Source of the DNA: Aquaspirillum serpens DSM 68
Lineage (GTDB): Bacteria > Pseudomonadota > Gammaproteobacteria > Burkholderiales > Aquaspirillaceae
DNA: 37,598 nucleotides
NCBI RefSeq assembly: GCF_000420525.1
Contig: NZ_ATVC01000019.1
Location: forward strand, 1-37,598
Direction of reading: 5' to 3'
A program made the translations under genes and the position numbers. How positions within the stretch are numbered: the stretch's first letter is position 1; the number at the start of each line of letters is the position of its first letter. Shown piece by piece: positions 17,747 to 26,284 of the stretch. The notes under the pieces were generated by a model. The model made no database searches, was not told where the DNA came from, and saw only the letters and a program-made list of their open reading frames with translations.

Positions 17747-18775
17747 TTAAGGCAGCAAGGGGACGTGGTCGATCCCTGTTTGTTCAGCGAAGCCAAATAA
17801 TAGGTTCATATTTTGTACCGCTTGTCCCGCCGCGCCTTTAACCAAGTTGTCGATAACCGACAAAATCACCACCGTGTCGCCACCTTGTGGACGATGCACC
17901 GAGATACGGCAGGTATTGGCACCACGGACAGAACGGGTTTCTGGATGGCTGCCGGCTGGCATCACATCGACAAAATGTTCATTGGCATAGCGGTTTTCAT
18001 ACAAGGCTTGTAAATCGACCTCTTTGGTTAACCGCGCATACAACGTGGCATGGATACCGCGAATCATTGGGGTCAGGTGTGGCACAAAGGTTAAGCCCAC
18101 TGGTGTACCTGCGATTGCAGCCAACCCTTGTTTAATTTCTGGCAAATGGCGATGACCTGCTACGCCATAGGCTTTGAAGGTGTCACCGGCTTCGGCAAAT
18201 AAAGCACCCACTTCGGCTTTCCGGCCAGCACCAGAGACACCCGATTTACAGTCAGCAATCAGGCTGGTGCGGTCAATGGCATCGGCTTCTAACAGCGGTA
18301 GGAAACCCAACTGAACGGCAGTTGGATAACAACCGGGGTTGCCGACCACGCGGGTTTGTTGAATGGCTGCCCGATTGACTTCGGGTAAACCATAAACTGA
18401 CTCTGCCAACACATCTTGGCAGCTATGTTCCATTTTGTACCACTGTTGGAATTTACCGGCATCACGCAGGCGGAAATCTGCCGCCAAGTCGATCAACTTG
18501 ACCCCTGCGGCTAACAAACGAGGTGCCTCTGCCATGGCCACACCATGCGGCGTGGCGAAAAACACCACATCACATTGTTCTAGTTTGGCTTCATCAGGTG
18601 TCGAGAAAGCAAGATTCACCCGCCCACGCAAGCTAGGAAACATCTCTGCCACTGGCATCCCAGCCTCTTTGCGCGAGGTAATCGCGGTCAGTTCCACTTC
18701 AGGATGGGTTGCCAATAAACGAAGCAGCTCTACGCCGGTATAGCCTGTACCACCTACAATCCCTACTTTAATCAT
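17747..18775 (-). CDS. argC: N-acetyl-gamma-glutamyl-phosphate reductase
   Basis: A 342-aa enzyme for step three of arginine synthesis (NADPH reduction of N-acetylglutamyl-5-phosphate to the semialdehyde). The N-terminal nucleotide motif is [18 protein letters not shown] (residues 4-21). The active-site Cys149 is in [15 protein letters not shown], and the histidine motif is in [13 protein letters not shown]. The short (~340 aa) form without extension is standard. It is divergent from the PNPOx-like gene across a 106-nt gap in which I see no clear operator. Confidence 0.95.
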   Translation of the reverse strand: MIKVGIVGGTGYTGVELLRLLATHPEVELTAITSRKEAGMPVAEMFPSLRGRVNLAFSTPDEAKLEQCDVVFFATPHGVAMAEAPRLLAAGVKLIDLAADFRLRDAGKFQQWYKMEHSCQDVLAESVYGLPEVNRAAIQQTRVVGNPGCYPTAVQLGFLPLLEADAIDRTSLIADCKSGVSGAGRKAEVGALFAEAGDTFKAYGVAGHRHLPEIKQGLAAIAGTPVGLTFVPHLTPMIRGIHATLYARLTKEVDLQALYENRYANEHFVDVMPAGSHPETRSVRGANTCRISVHRPQGGDTVVILSVIDNLVKGAAGQAVQNMNLLFGFAEQTGIDHVPLLP

Positions 18776-18881
18776 GTTGAGATCCTTGCTTTAAATATCA
18801 GCCAAACAGAAAGGCGATAATACTAGCTTTTGCTGCATAAGATTGCGATGCTATTTCTGTTGCAATTTAAGGAAAATCATC

Positions 18882-19358
18882 ATGTCGAGTCATGAAAGTG
18901 CGATGCAAGCGGCGCGAACACTGGTTGCCAACCATCATCATGCCAGTTTGGCCACACTCTCTCAGAAATGGGAAGGACATCCGTTTGCCAGTTCTGTGGC
19001 GTATGTGGCCGATCTGCAAGGTCGTCCGGTGATGTTGTTAAGTGGCTTGGCTGAACATTGCCAAAACTTACGTGCAGATCCGCGTGCAAGCGTGTTAATC
19101 AGTGAACAAAAATCTGAACACTCTGCCGAGCAAGTCGCCCGTTTAACGTTGATGGGGCGGATGTCTCCTGTCAATTTGACTGAAGCTGAGCAGCAGCATT
19201 TTTTACATGCTTTGCCGCACATGGCAGATTATTTGCAGTTGGGTGATTTTGGTTTTTGGCGGCTAGAGGTGGAGAAAATTCGTTTGATTGCCGGATTTGC
19301 TGCTGCGCGTTGGTTGTCCGGTTCGGAATATCTGCGTGCCGAGAGGGTCTTAGAGTAG
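18882..19358 (+). CDS. pyridoxamine 5'-phosphate oxidase-fold protein (HugZ-like)
   Basis: A 158-aa protein of the split-barrel FMN-binding fold. The N-terminus AARTLVANHHHASLATLSQKWEGHPFASSVAYVAD and the motif PVMLLSGLAEHCQNLRADPRASVLI are characteristic of the HugZ/CREG-like PNPOx family. The C-terminal GDFGFWRLEVEKIRLIAGFAAARWLSG carries the haem-associated region of HugZ relatives. Whether it degrades haem or binds another cofactor cannot be told; the longer HugZ proteins have an extra domain missing here. The start at 18882 has AAGG ~9 nt upstream. Its 3' end overlaps the convergent puuB by 9 nt. Confidence 0.82.
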   Translation: MSSHESAMQAARTLVANHHHASLATLSQKWEGHPFASSVAYVADLQGRPVMLLSGLAEHCQNLRADPRASVLISEQKSEHSAEQVARLTLMGRMSPVNLTEAEQQHFLHALPHMADYLQLGDFGFWRLEVEKIRLIAGFAAARWLSGSEYLRAERVLE

Positions 19359-20654
19359 ATCTCGCAGTCGGTACCACAGCATCGCAAGGACTAAAGCTGG
19401 GGTACGGAAGCGCGGGCCGCCGGGAAAGGGACGATGTTTTAAGCGGCTAAACACATCGAAGCGACTGGCTTGGCCACTGATGGCTTCTGCCATCAATAGA
19501 CCGGCCAGTCCTGTTAAAGCAACACCATGCCCTGAGAAACCCTGTGCATAAAACACATGCGGTAACAAGCGGCCAAAATCAGGGGCGCGGTTCATGGTGA
19601 TATCAACAAAACCACCCCAACCAAACTCAACTTTACTCGCCGCCAGCTTTGGGAAAACTTTTAACATATCTTGTCGCATCGATTGTTTCAGGTTGAGCGG
19701 CGACATACCGGAATAACTGACCCGACCCCCAAATAACAAACGCCAATCATGCGATAGACGGAAATAGTCCAAGACGAAATTGGTGTCGCACACTGCGCTA
19801 TTTTGCGGTAGCAAACTGCGTGCAAGCGACTCACCCAAGGGTTCCGTCGCAATAATATAGGTACCCACCGGCATAATGCGCCGGTCGAGTGCTGGCGCCA
19901 GCTCGCCGAGGTAGGTATTGCCTGCTAACACCACATAGTTAGCTTGGACTTGGCCTTGTGGTGTGTTTAATACAGCTGGGGGCCCTGCTTTAATTGCTTG
20001 CACCGGACTGTGTTCGTAAATCTGTACACCGCTATGGCTGGCCGCTTGTGCCAGACCGAGGGCATAGCGCAAAGGGTGGAGATGGCCGCTGTTGGGATCG
20101 TATAAGCCGCCGATGTAGCGTGATGAGCGCAGATAGGGGTCTAGCTCATAGCGCCCTTCGAGGATATTAAAGTCATGGTAGTCGTAGTGATCGGCGGCCT
20201 GTTGTTGCCACTGTCGCAGGGCATCCATCTGGCGCATTTTCAGTGCGGCATGAACATAACCCCACTGTAGGTGACAGTCGATGTGATAGGCCTCCACACG
20301 TTCTTTCACCAGTTCCACCGCCTCCAAGCTCATCTGCCACACGCGGCGTGCTTGTTCACGACCCAGTTGTTGTGCAATGGTTTCCATACCACAAGCGACA
20401 TCATTCAACACTTGGCCGCCATTACGCCCAGAAGCCCCCCACCCGACTCGAGCCCCTTCCAAAATCACCACCGAAAACCCGCGCTTAGCTAATTCAAGGG
20501 CAGCACTCAGCCCAGTATATCCGGCACCGATCACACAGACATCGGCTTGGACTGAGTTTTGTAGCGTGGGATAGTGCGGCGTGGGGCCGGAACTGGTGGC
20601 ATACCATGAGGCGGTGTGCTCTTGGTGAGCGAACAAGCGGGGCGTATTGTGCAT
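19350..20654 (-). CDS. puuB: gamma-glutamylputrescine oxidase (PuuB-type FAD oxidase)
   Basis: A 434-aa flavoprotein of the DAO family. In the Puu pathway it oxidises gamma-glutamylputrescine to gamma-glutamyl-aminobutyraldehyde. The N-terminus SWYATSS...PTLQNSVQADVCVIGAGYTGLSAALELAKRG contains the FAD fold; GASGRNGGQVLND follows, a hallmark of PuuB/OrdL-type oxidases. The C-terminal GFSGHGVALTGLAGLLMAEAI closes the flavin site. I chose MHNTPRLF (20654) because AGGTAGG precedes it and homologues start there; the open frame continues upstream into the potI region. It is the last gene of the polyamine operon, behind potI and an intercistronic hairpin. Confidence 0.9.
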   Translation of the reverse strand: MHNTPRLFAHQEHTASWYATSSGPTPHYPTLQNSVQADVCVIGAGYTGLSAALELAKRGFSVVILEGARVGWGASGRNGGQVLNDVACGMETIAQQLGREQARRVWQMSLEAVELVKERVEAYHIDCHLQWGYVHAALKMRQMDALRQWQQQAADHYDYHDFNILEGRYELDPYLRSSRYIGGLYDPNSGHLHPLRYALGLAQAASHSGVQIYEHSPVQAIKAGPPAVLNTPQGQVQANYVVLAGNTYLGELAPALDRRIMPVGTYIIATEPLGESLARSLLPQNSAVCDTNFVLDYFRLSHDWRLLFGGRVSYSGMSPLNLKQSMRQDMLKVFPKLAASKVEFGWGGFVDITMNRAPDFGRLLPHVFYAQGFSGHGVALTGLAGLLMAEAISGQASRFDVFSRLKHRPFPGGPRFRTPALVLAMLWYRLRDLL

Positions 20655-20674
20655 AAACCTACCTGAGAAAGACC

Positions 20675-20699
20675 ACAGGGAGGCTTTCGCCTCCCTTGT
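20675..20699 (-). other. potI-puuB intercistronic hairpin
   Basis: GGGAGGC (20678-20684) pairs with GCCTCCC (20689-20695); read on the minus strand the loop is GAAA, a GNRA tetraloop, and the stem extends outward with one bulge. It is not followed by a clear T tract on the minus strand, so it is more likely an mRNA-stability element than a full terminator. Confidence 0.6.
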
Positions 20700-20712
20700 T
20701 AGCGTCAGCGCC

Positions 20713-21534
20713 TTAGGCGGCGAGTAACCGCCGTTTTTTCTCGGCGCGTGCCATGACACGATTGGCGACAATCACCAATGTCCCAACCACTAACACGGTG
20801 ATGGTTGCCAAGGCGTTGATTTCGGGGTTTAAGCCGAGTCGTACCCGCGAGAAAATCAACTGTGGCAAGGTGGTCGAGCCGGGGCCAGACAAGAAGGCGG
20901 TAATCACCAAATCATCTAACGACAGAGTAAACGCCAATAGAAAGCCCGATGCTAATGCTGGCGCAATCAAAGGCAGCGTGATGACGAAAAACACCTTCAT
21001 CGGACGCGCCCCCAAGTCCATCGCCGCTTCTTCAACCGAGCGATCCATTTCCACCAACCGTGAGCGAATCACCACCGTGACATACGCCATACACAAGGTG
21101 ACATGGCCGACCCAGATGGTGAGGACACCGCGTTCTTCCGGAAAGCCAAACCACTGCTGCATTTGTACAAACAGCAATAACATCGACAAACCGGTAATCA
21201 CTTCAGGCATCACCATCGGTGCTGTAATCATGCCAGCAAACAGGCTTTTACCGCGAAAACGGCCGAAACGTGCTAATACCATACCCGCAATCGTGCCTAG
21301 TGCCACAGCCATGACACTAGATAGCAACGCCACTTTGAGGCTCAAACCCAGTGCTGACATCACGGCTTCATCGCGGAACAACTCGCCATACCAGTGGGTG
21401 GAAAAACCACCCCAAACGGTGACCAGTTTGGAGGCGTTGAACGAGTAGATCATCAAAATCACAATCGGCGCATACAGAAAAAAGAAACCGATGCCGAGAG
21501 AGGTTTTGCCGAACCAAGATATTTTTTGACTCAT
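20713..21534 (-). CDS. potI: putrescine ABC transporter permease PotI
   Basis: A 273-aa inner-membrane permease with six hydrophobic segments. The EAA loop that contacts the ATPase is EEAAMDLGARPMKVFFVITLPLI (residues ~170-192), and SLDDLVITAFLSGPGSTTLP is typical of PotC/PotI. It forms the channel with PotH. The start follows potH after 12 nt. The full potFGHI set next to putrescine catabolism genes supports putrescine as substrate. Confidence 0.93.
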   Translation of the reverse strand: MSQKISWFGKTSLGIGFFFLYAPIVILMIYSFNASKLVTVWGGFSTHWYGELFRDEAVMSALGLSLKVALLSSVMAVALGTIAGMVLARFGRFRGKSLFAGMITAPMVMPEVITGLSMLLLFVQMQQWFGFPEERGVLTIWVGHVTLCMAYVTVVIRSRLVEMDRSVEEAAMDLGARPMKVFFVITLPLIAPALASGFLLAFTLSLDDLVITAFLSGPGSTTLPQLIFSRVRLGLNPEINALATITVLVVGTLVIVANRVMARAEKKRRLLAA

Positions 21535-21546
21535 GATGATTGGTTC

Positions 21547-22449
21547 CTAGTGACGTGCGGCGGCTTGTGCCAACATCCGTTCTTCACGGCGATGGAGGAA
21601 GACAATCGGCAACACCAACAATGCCAACATGATGGTTGTAACAGCCGCTGCCATTGGCCAGTTATTGTTGTCGAAGAACTCCATCCACAACACTTTACCG
21701 ATCATCAAGGCTTCGGGTGTGCCCACTAATTCGGGAATCACAAACTCACCCACCGCAGGGATAAACACCAACATCGAGCCAGCAATAATGCCGTTCTTGG
21801 ACAGAGGTAAGGTGACTTTCAAAAAGGCTTCCCACGGTTTACAACCTAGGTCTGACGCAGCTTCGAGTAAACGCCCATCCAATTTCACCAAGTTGGCATA
21901 CAACGGCAAAATCATAAATGGTAGATAGGTGTAAACCATCACGATTTGCACCGAGAAAGCCGTGTGCATCAACTGTAACGGTTCTTGGATAAAACCAAAG
22001 TTGAGAAGCAATTGGTTAATCAAACCTTCATTGTTCAACAACCCCATCCACGCATACACCCGTACCAAAAAAGAGGTCCAAAATGGCAACATCACCAACA
22101 TCAGCAAGGTGTTGCGGCGCGATTCCTCAGCTCGGGCAATGGCATACGCCATCGGGTAGCCCAATAACAAGCAGAGTACCGTGGTGGTGATGGCAACCTT
22201 GAGCGAGCTTAGATAGGCGTCGGCATACAGGCTATCTTCGGCAATAAAGGTAAAATTACCGATATTGAGCGAGATATTGATCAGATTATCGGCAAACTCT
22301 ACAAGAGGCCGATACGGTGGACTGGCGATTTCCACCTCTGAAAAACTGATCTGTAGCACGAATAAAAACGGCACGAGGAAAAATAGCAGCAGCCAACCAT
22401 AAGGAATGGCAGTGAGCAGCGTTTGGCCCGAGGGAAAGAAGCGTTTCAT
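21547..22449 (-). CDS. potH: putrescine ABC transporter permease PotH
   Basis: A 300-aa permease with six membrane segments. The EAA motif is LEAASDLGCKPWEAFLKVTLPLS, and LPFWTSFLVRVYAWMGLLNNEGLIN plus FIPAVGEFVIPELVGTPEALMIGKVLW are strong PotB/PotH marks. The start codon overlaps the potG stop (ATGA), showing tight translational coupling with the ATPase. Confidence 0.94.
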   Translation of the reverse strand: MKRFFPSGQTLLTAIPYGWLLLFFLVPFLFVLQISFSEVEIASPPYRPLVEFADNLINISLNIGNFTFIAEDSLYADAYLSSLKVAITTTVLCLLLGYPMAYAIARAEESRRNTLLMLVMLPFWTSFLVRVYAWMGLLNNEGLINQLLLNFGFIQEPLQLMHTAFSVQIVMVYTYLPFMILPLYANLVKLDGRLLEAASDLGCKPWEAFLKVTLPLSKNGIIAGSMLVFIPAVGEFVIPELVGTPEALMIGKVLWMEFFDNNNWPMAAAVTTIMLALLVLPIVFLHRREERMLAQAAARH

Positions 22450-23582
22450 TGTGTGAGCACCACCCCATCGTTATCACCCCAACTGATAAAGACAGGCTCT
22501 TCCCAAGTTGGAGCAGGTTCATCGCGCCATTGTGTGGCGGGCACACTGGCTTTGATAATTTTGCCGCTGGCTAATTTGATGTGGTAAATCGAAAAACCAC
22601 CCAGATAGGCAATATCGTGTACGACACCGCTGGCTTGATTACGGACTTCTGTGGGTTGTTCACGAGATAGATAAACGCGTTCTGGGCGTAAGGAATACCA
22701 AAGCTGCATCCCCAGTGCGCCGGTAATGCCGTGGGCAACGAAAATCGGGGTGGGAAGATCGGGGCTGGCAATCTCGACGAAATCAGGTTCATCAACCGCT
22801 AAATGACCTTCAAAGATATTGGTTTCACCAATAAACTCAGCGGTGAAGCGACAATTTGGATACTCGTAGATTTCGTTTGGCGTGGCGACTTGTAAGAGTT
22901 GGCCTTCGCTCATGATCGCAATGCGGCCTGCCATCGTCATCGCTTCTTCTTGATCGTGGGTCACCATGATGCAGGTGACCCCGACTTGCTCAATCAGATT
23001 GACCAGCTCAAGTTGGGTTTGTTGCCGCAGTTTTTTATCCAACGCCCCTAACGGTTCATCCAACAATAACAGTTTGGGACGCTTGGCTAAGGAACGTGCT
23101 AACGCCACCCGCTGTTGTTGGCCACCAGAGAGCTGATAGGGTTTGCGACCCGCGTATTTTTTCATCTGCACCAAATCGAGCATTTTTTCGACTCGGGCAT
23201 CAATCTCAGCCTTCGGTAATCGATCTTGTTTCAAACCAAAGGCAATGTTTTGTGCGACAGTCATGTGAGGAAACAGCGCATAGCTTTGGAACATCATATT
23301 GATTGGACGTTCATAAGGCGGCAGCTGTGTAATATCTTGACCATCAAGAATAATACGACCCGATGTTGGGGTTTCCATCCCTGCCAACATCCGTAATAGT
23401 GTGGATTTCCCCGAGCCTGAACTACCGAGCAGGGCAAAAATATCGTTTTTATTGATTGTCAGATTGACGTGGTCAACCACGGTGTTATCACCAAATTTTT
23501 TGACCACATCGACAATTTGCAGGTAAGGCTGGCCCGATTTGGCCGCGTTGGCTGCGCTCACAGAAGATTCCATCAGCATCAC
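22446..23582 (-). CDS. potG: putrescine ABC transporter ATP-binding protein PotG
   Basis: A 378-aa ATPase powering putrescine import. Walker A GSSGSGKST (residues 53-61), Q-loop MFQSYALFPHMTV, signature [15 protein letters not shown], Walker B LLLLDEPLGALD, switch VTHDQEEAM. A C-terminal TOBE-type beta domain (AEFIGETNIFEGHL..., LRPERVYLS) follows, as in PotA/PotG. The start is one of several closely spaced ATGs (MMLME). An attenuator-like structure precedes it after potF. Confidence 0.93.
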   Translation of the reverse strand: MMLMESSVSAANAAKSGQPYLQIVDVVKKFGDNTVVDHVNLTINKNDIFALLGSSGSGKSTLLRMLAGMETPTSGRIILDGQDITQLPPYERPINMMFQSYALFPHMTVAQNIAFGLKQDRLPKAEIDARVEKMLDLVQMKKYAGRKPYQLSGGQQQRVALARSLAKRPKLLLLDEPLGALDKKLRQQTQLELVNLIEQVGVTCIMVTHDQEEAMTMAGRIAIMSEGQLLQVATPNEIYEYPNCRFTAEFIGETNIFEGHLAVDEPDFVEIASPDLPTPIFVAHGITGALGMQLWYSLRPERVYLSREQPTEVRNQASGVVHDIAYLGGFSIYHIKLASGKIIKASVPATQWRDEPAPTWEEPVFISWGDNDGVVLTQ

Positions 23583-23592
23583 AATCCACAGG

Positions 23593-23665
23593 GGTACGGG
23601 CGTCTGCCCGTACCAAGTTCATAGACAAAAAACGAGCTGCTGTTGACTAGGCCAGCACAGCTCAG
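23593..23665 (-). terminator. potF-potG attenuator: terminator plus second hairpin
   Basis: Right after potF, read on the minus strand, GAGCTGTGCTG pairs with CAGCAGCTC (23653-23663 and 23634-23642, a 2-nt bulge) and is followed by GTTTTTTG (A-run 23627-23632), a terminator-like structure. A second perfect 9-bp stem with a 4-nt loop (23593-23601/23606-23614) follows before potG. This would lower potGHI relative to potF, as expected for a binding protein needed in excess. Confidence 0.7.
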
Positions 23666-23668
23666 CAC

Positions 23669-24781
23669 TTATTTACGAGTTTTGATTTCCGTCCATAAGC
23701 GGGTCTGAAGGCGTTGGATTTTGGAATCCAAAGGCAGCTGCACAAAGCTGGCTTTTTGTACTTCAGGGCTCAGGTAGATCGAGGGGTTTTTGCGGTCGGC
23801 TTCACTCACCAGCGCTTGTGCCGGTTTGTTTGGTACAGCGTAATGAACGGTGTTGGCCGCATCAGCATGGACTTTAGGCCGCAAAATGTAGTTGATGAAC
23901 AGGTGGGCGTTCTCGACGTTTTTCGCGTCTTTTGGAATCACCATGCTATCCATCCACAACATCACACCGGTTTTCGGTGCCAAGACCTGCAGTTCAATTT
24001 TGCGTTTGGCTTCGGCAGCGCGGGTACGGGCGATGTTTAAGTCACCTCCATAGCCCAAGGACACACACAGCGAACCATTTGCAAATTCGTTGATATAGCC
24101 AGACGAGCTAAAGCGAGTGATGTTAGGCCGAACTTTTTTATACAAGTCAGCTGCCGCACGCCAATCGGCTTCGTCGGTGGTGTTGGGGTTTTTACCCAGA
24201 TAATGCAGGGCGATCGGCAAGGCTTCGGCAGGGCTGTCTAATACCGAAATACCGCAGGACTTCAGTTTGCTGCTGTATTTTTCGTTAAACAGTAAGTCCC
24301 ATTCATTGGCTGGCATCGGTTCGTTGCCTAATGCGGCTTTTACCTTGGCAACATTGATACCCAGTGTGTTGATACCGTAGAAATAAGGCACAGCAAACTT
24401 ATTGCCGGCATCAAACTTGTCCATCTGTTGCATGATGGCAGGGTCGAGGTTGCCGTAGTTGCTGATTTTGCTCTTGTCTAAAGGTTGATAGACACCGGCT
24501 TGGATTTGTTTGGCCAAAAAGGCATTGGTGGGCACCACAATATCGTAGCCAGAACGACCGGTCAGGATTTTTGCCTGCAACACCTCGTTAGAGTCGTACA
24601 CATCATAGCGCACCTTGATGCCTGTCTCTTTTTCGAAGTCTTTGATCGTATTGGGCCCGATGTAATCCGACCAGTTATAGATATTCAATTCAATCAACAC
24701 CTTGCTTTCAGCCTGTGCCATCGGCGTGGCAAACGCGGCAATCACAGCTAAGGCAACCAGTTTTCCGGTAAAGACGCGCAT
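23669..24781 (-). CDS. potF: putrescine-binding periplasmic protein PotF/SpuD
   Basis: A 370-aa solute-binding protein. A signal peptide (KLVALAVIAAFATPMAQA, cleavage near residue 24) is followed by LNIYNWSDYIGPNTIKDFEKETGIKVRYDVYDSNE, the typical PotF/SpuD opening with the ligand-contacting Trp-Ser-Asp-Tyr. Later come YFYGINTLGIN, SCGISVLDSPAEALPIALHYLG, SLGYGGDLNIARTRA and MWMDSMVIPKDAKN-like stretches lining the polyamine site. The start at 24781 was chosen for the signal peptide and AGAGGAG 7-8 nt upstream; the open frame starts earlier at 24841. It delivers putrescine to PotGHI. Confidence 0.94.
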   Translation of the reverse strand: MRVFTGKLVALAVIAAFATPMAQAESKVLIELNIYNWSDYIGPNTIKDFEKETGIKVRYDVYDSNEVLQAKILTGRSGYDIVVPTNAFLAKQIQAGVYQPLDKSKISNYGNLDPAIMQQMDKFDAGNKFAVPYFYGINTLGINVAKVKAALGNEPMPANEWDLLFNEKYSSKLKSCGISVLDSPAEALPIALHYLGKNPNTTDEADWRAAADLYKKVRPNITRFSSSGYINEFANGSLCVSLGYGGDLNIARTRAAEAKRKIELQVLAPKTGVMLWMDSMVIPKDAKNVENAHLFINYILRPKVHADAANTVHYAVPNKPAQALVSEADRKNPSIYLSPEVQKASFVQLPLDSKIQRLQTRLWTEIKTRK

Positions 24782-24805
24782 CGGTACAACTCCTCTATTA
24801 AGCCG

Positions 24806-24849
24806 CCGGCCATCCCAATGATGGCCGGTCAGCACCGGCAAGGTGCCGG
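24806..24849 (-). other. two hairpins between spuC and potF
   Basis: A perfect 9-bp stem CCGGCCATC (24806-24814) / GATGGCCGG (24820-24828), and a 6-bp stem CCGGCA (24835-24840) / TGCCGG (24844-24849). Both lie in the spuC-potF gap. No T tract follows on the minus strand, so they may stabilise the potF message or partially terminate. Confidence 0.6.
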
Positions 24850-24860
24850 GGCGGGGGATT

Positions 24861-26228
24861 TTACAACCGCCCTAACTCACGGGCGAATTCATCAATACAC
24901 TTTTTCGCCAAAGAAACAAATTCTTCGGCCTCGCTGCGGGTCATCACCAGCGGCGGGGCTGAAATCATACTGTCTCCGGTGGCGCGCATGACTAAATTAT
25001 TGCGGAAACAAATATCACGGCAACGTAATGCTAACTCACCGCCATTGGCAAAGCGCTTGCGTGTGCTCTTGTCTTCAACCAGTGTCAAAGCAAAAAAGAA
25101 GCCAAGCGTCCGTACATCATCTACCAATGGATGGTGATCGAAGGCGTCATGCCACAGTTGATGCGCATATGGCACAACATCGCTATTCATACGCTCGATA
25201 ATATTTTCTCGTTGCAGAATGCGAATGTTTTCCGCTGCGACCGCTGCGGCGACGGGATGGCCAGAGTAGGTAAAGCCGTGGTTGAAATCACCTTGCTTTA
25301 ATACTTTTGCCACCTCGTCATGCACCAACACGCCACCAATCGGCAAATAGCCAGAGGACAAGCCTTTAGCAATCGTCATCAGGTGAGGTTTGATGCCGTA
25401 ATATTGCGAACCAAACCAGTGGCCGGTACGCCCGAATCCACAAATTACTTCATCAGCAATCAATAAAATACCGTATTGATCACAAATGCGCTGGATTTCT
25501 GGCCAATAGGTGGTCGGTGGGATGATGATGCCGCCGGCACCTTGCACCGGTTCACCGATAAACGCCGCCACATTTTCCACGCCCAGTTCAAGAATTTTCT
25601 TCTCTAATTCCCGCGCTGCTTTCAGGCCATATTCTTCTGGCGAGAGGTCGCCACCGTTGGCATACCAATACGGTTGTTCAATGTGTACGATCCCCGGAAT
25701 CGGCAAATCGCCTTGCTGGTGCATATAATCCATGCCGCCGAGCGACGCACCACCGATGGTAGAGCCGTGATAGCCATTGATACGAGAAATGATGGTTTTT
25801 TTGTTTGGCTGTCCAAGGCTGGCCCAGTAATGGCGCACCATACGAATGACGGTGTCGTTGCCTTCGGAACCCGAGTTGGTATAGAAAACGTGGTTAAATC
25901 CCTCGGGGGCGACTTCGGATAACAGCTGTGACAGCTCGACCACTGGTGGGTGGGTGGTTTTAAAGAAAGTGTTGTAGAACGGTAGTTCCTGCATTTGGCG
26001 ATAGGCGGCGTCTGCTAATTCTTTGCGGCCATAACCGACGTTGACGCACCACAGCCCCGACATCCCATCAAACAGCTTATTGCCTTCCGAATCCCACAGA
26101 TAGACCCCTTCACCTTTCACAATCACGCGGCTACCGTGGCGATTGAGGCCATCCATATCCGAGAAGGGGTGTAAGTGGTGGGCGGCATCCATAGCTTGCC
26201 ATTCGCGGGTGGTGTGTGTTGTGCTCAT
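24861..26228 (-). CDS. spuC: putrescine-pyruvate aminotransferase (SpuC type)
   Basis: A 455-aa class III PLP aminotransferase. The PLP lysine is Lys288 in MTIAKGLSSGYLPIGG. Other marks are SGSEGNDTVIRMVRHYW (~residues 119-135), GYHGSTIGGASLGGM and LIADEVICGFGRTG (~256-269). Omega-amine:pyruvate transaminases of this kind move the amino group of putrescine to pyruvate, giving 4-aminobutyraldehyde and L-alanine. Position between puuA and potF supports a polyamine substrate; cadaverine or GABA are alternatives. It gives the locus a second route besides gamma-glutamylation. Confidence 0.9.
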   Translation of the reverse strand: MSTTHTTREWQAMDAAHHLHPFSDMDGLNRHGSRVIVKGEGVYLWDSEGNKLFDGMSGLWCVNVGYGRKELADAAYRQMQELPFYNTFFKTTHPPVVELSQLLSEVAPEGFNHVFYTNSGSEGNDTVIRMVRHYWASLGQPNKKTIISRINGYHGSTIGGASLGGMDYMHQQGDLPIPGIVHIEQPYWYANGGDLSPEEYGLKAARELEKKILELGVENVAAFIGEPVQGAGGIIIPPTTYWPEIQRICDQYGILLIADEVICGFGRTGHWFGSQYYGIKPHLMTIAKGLSSGYLPIGGVLVHDEVAKVLKQGDFNHGFTYSGHPVAAAVAAENIRILQRENIIERMNSDVVPYAHQLWHDAFDHHPLVDDVRTLGFFFALTLVEDKSTRKRFANGGELALRCRDICFRNNLVMRATGDSMISAPPLVMTRSEAEEFVSLAKKCIDEFARELGRL

Positions 26229-26284
26229 AATTTTGATTCCTTACGAAATATCATTGCAGTGGTTGGCGGTGTCGTGGCACCGGC

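Noticed and set aside
20753-21448. 231-aa open frame on the plus strand opposite potI
   Set aside because: The protein is low-complexity (Thr/Asn/Lys-rich) as expected for the complement of a permease gene; potI is unambiguous on the other strand.
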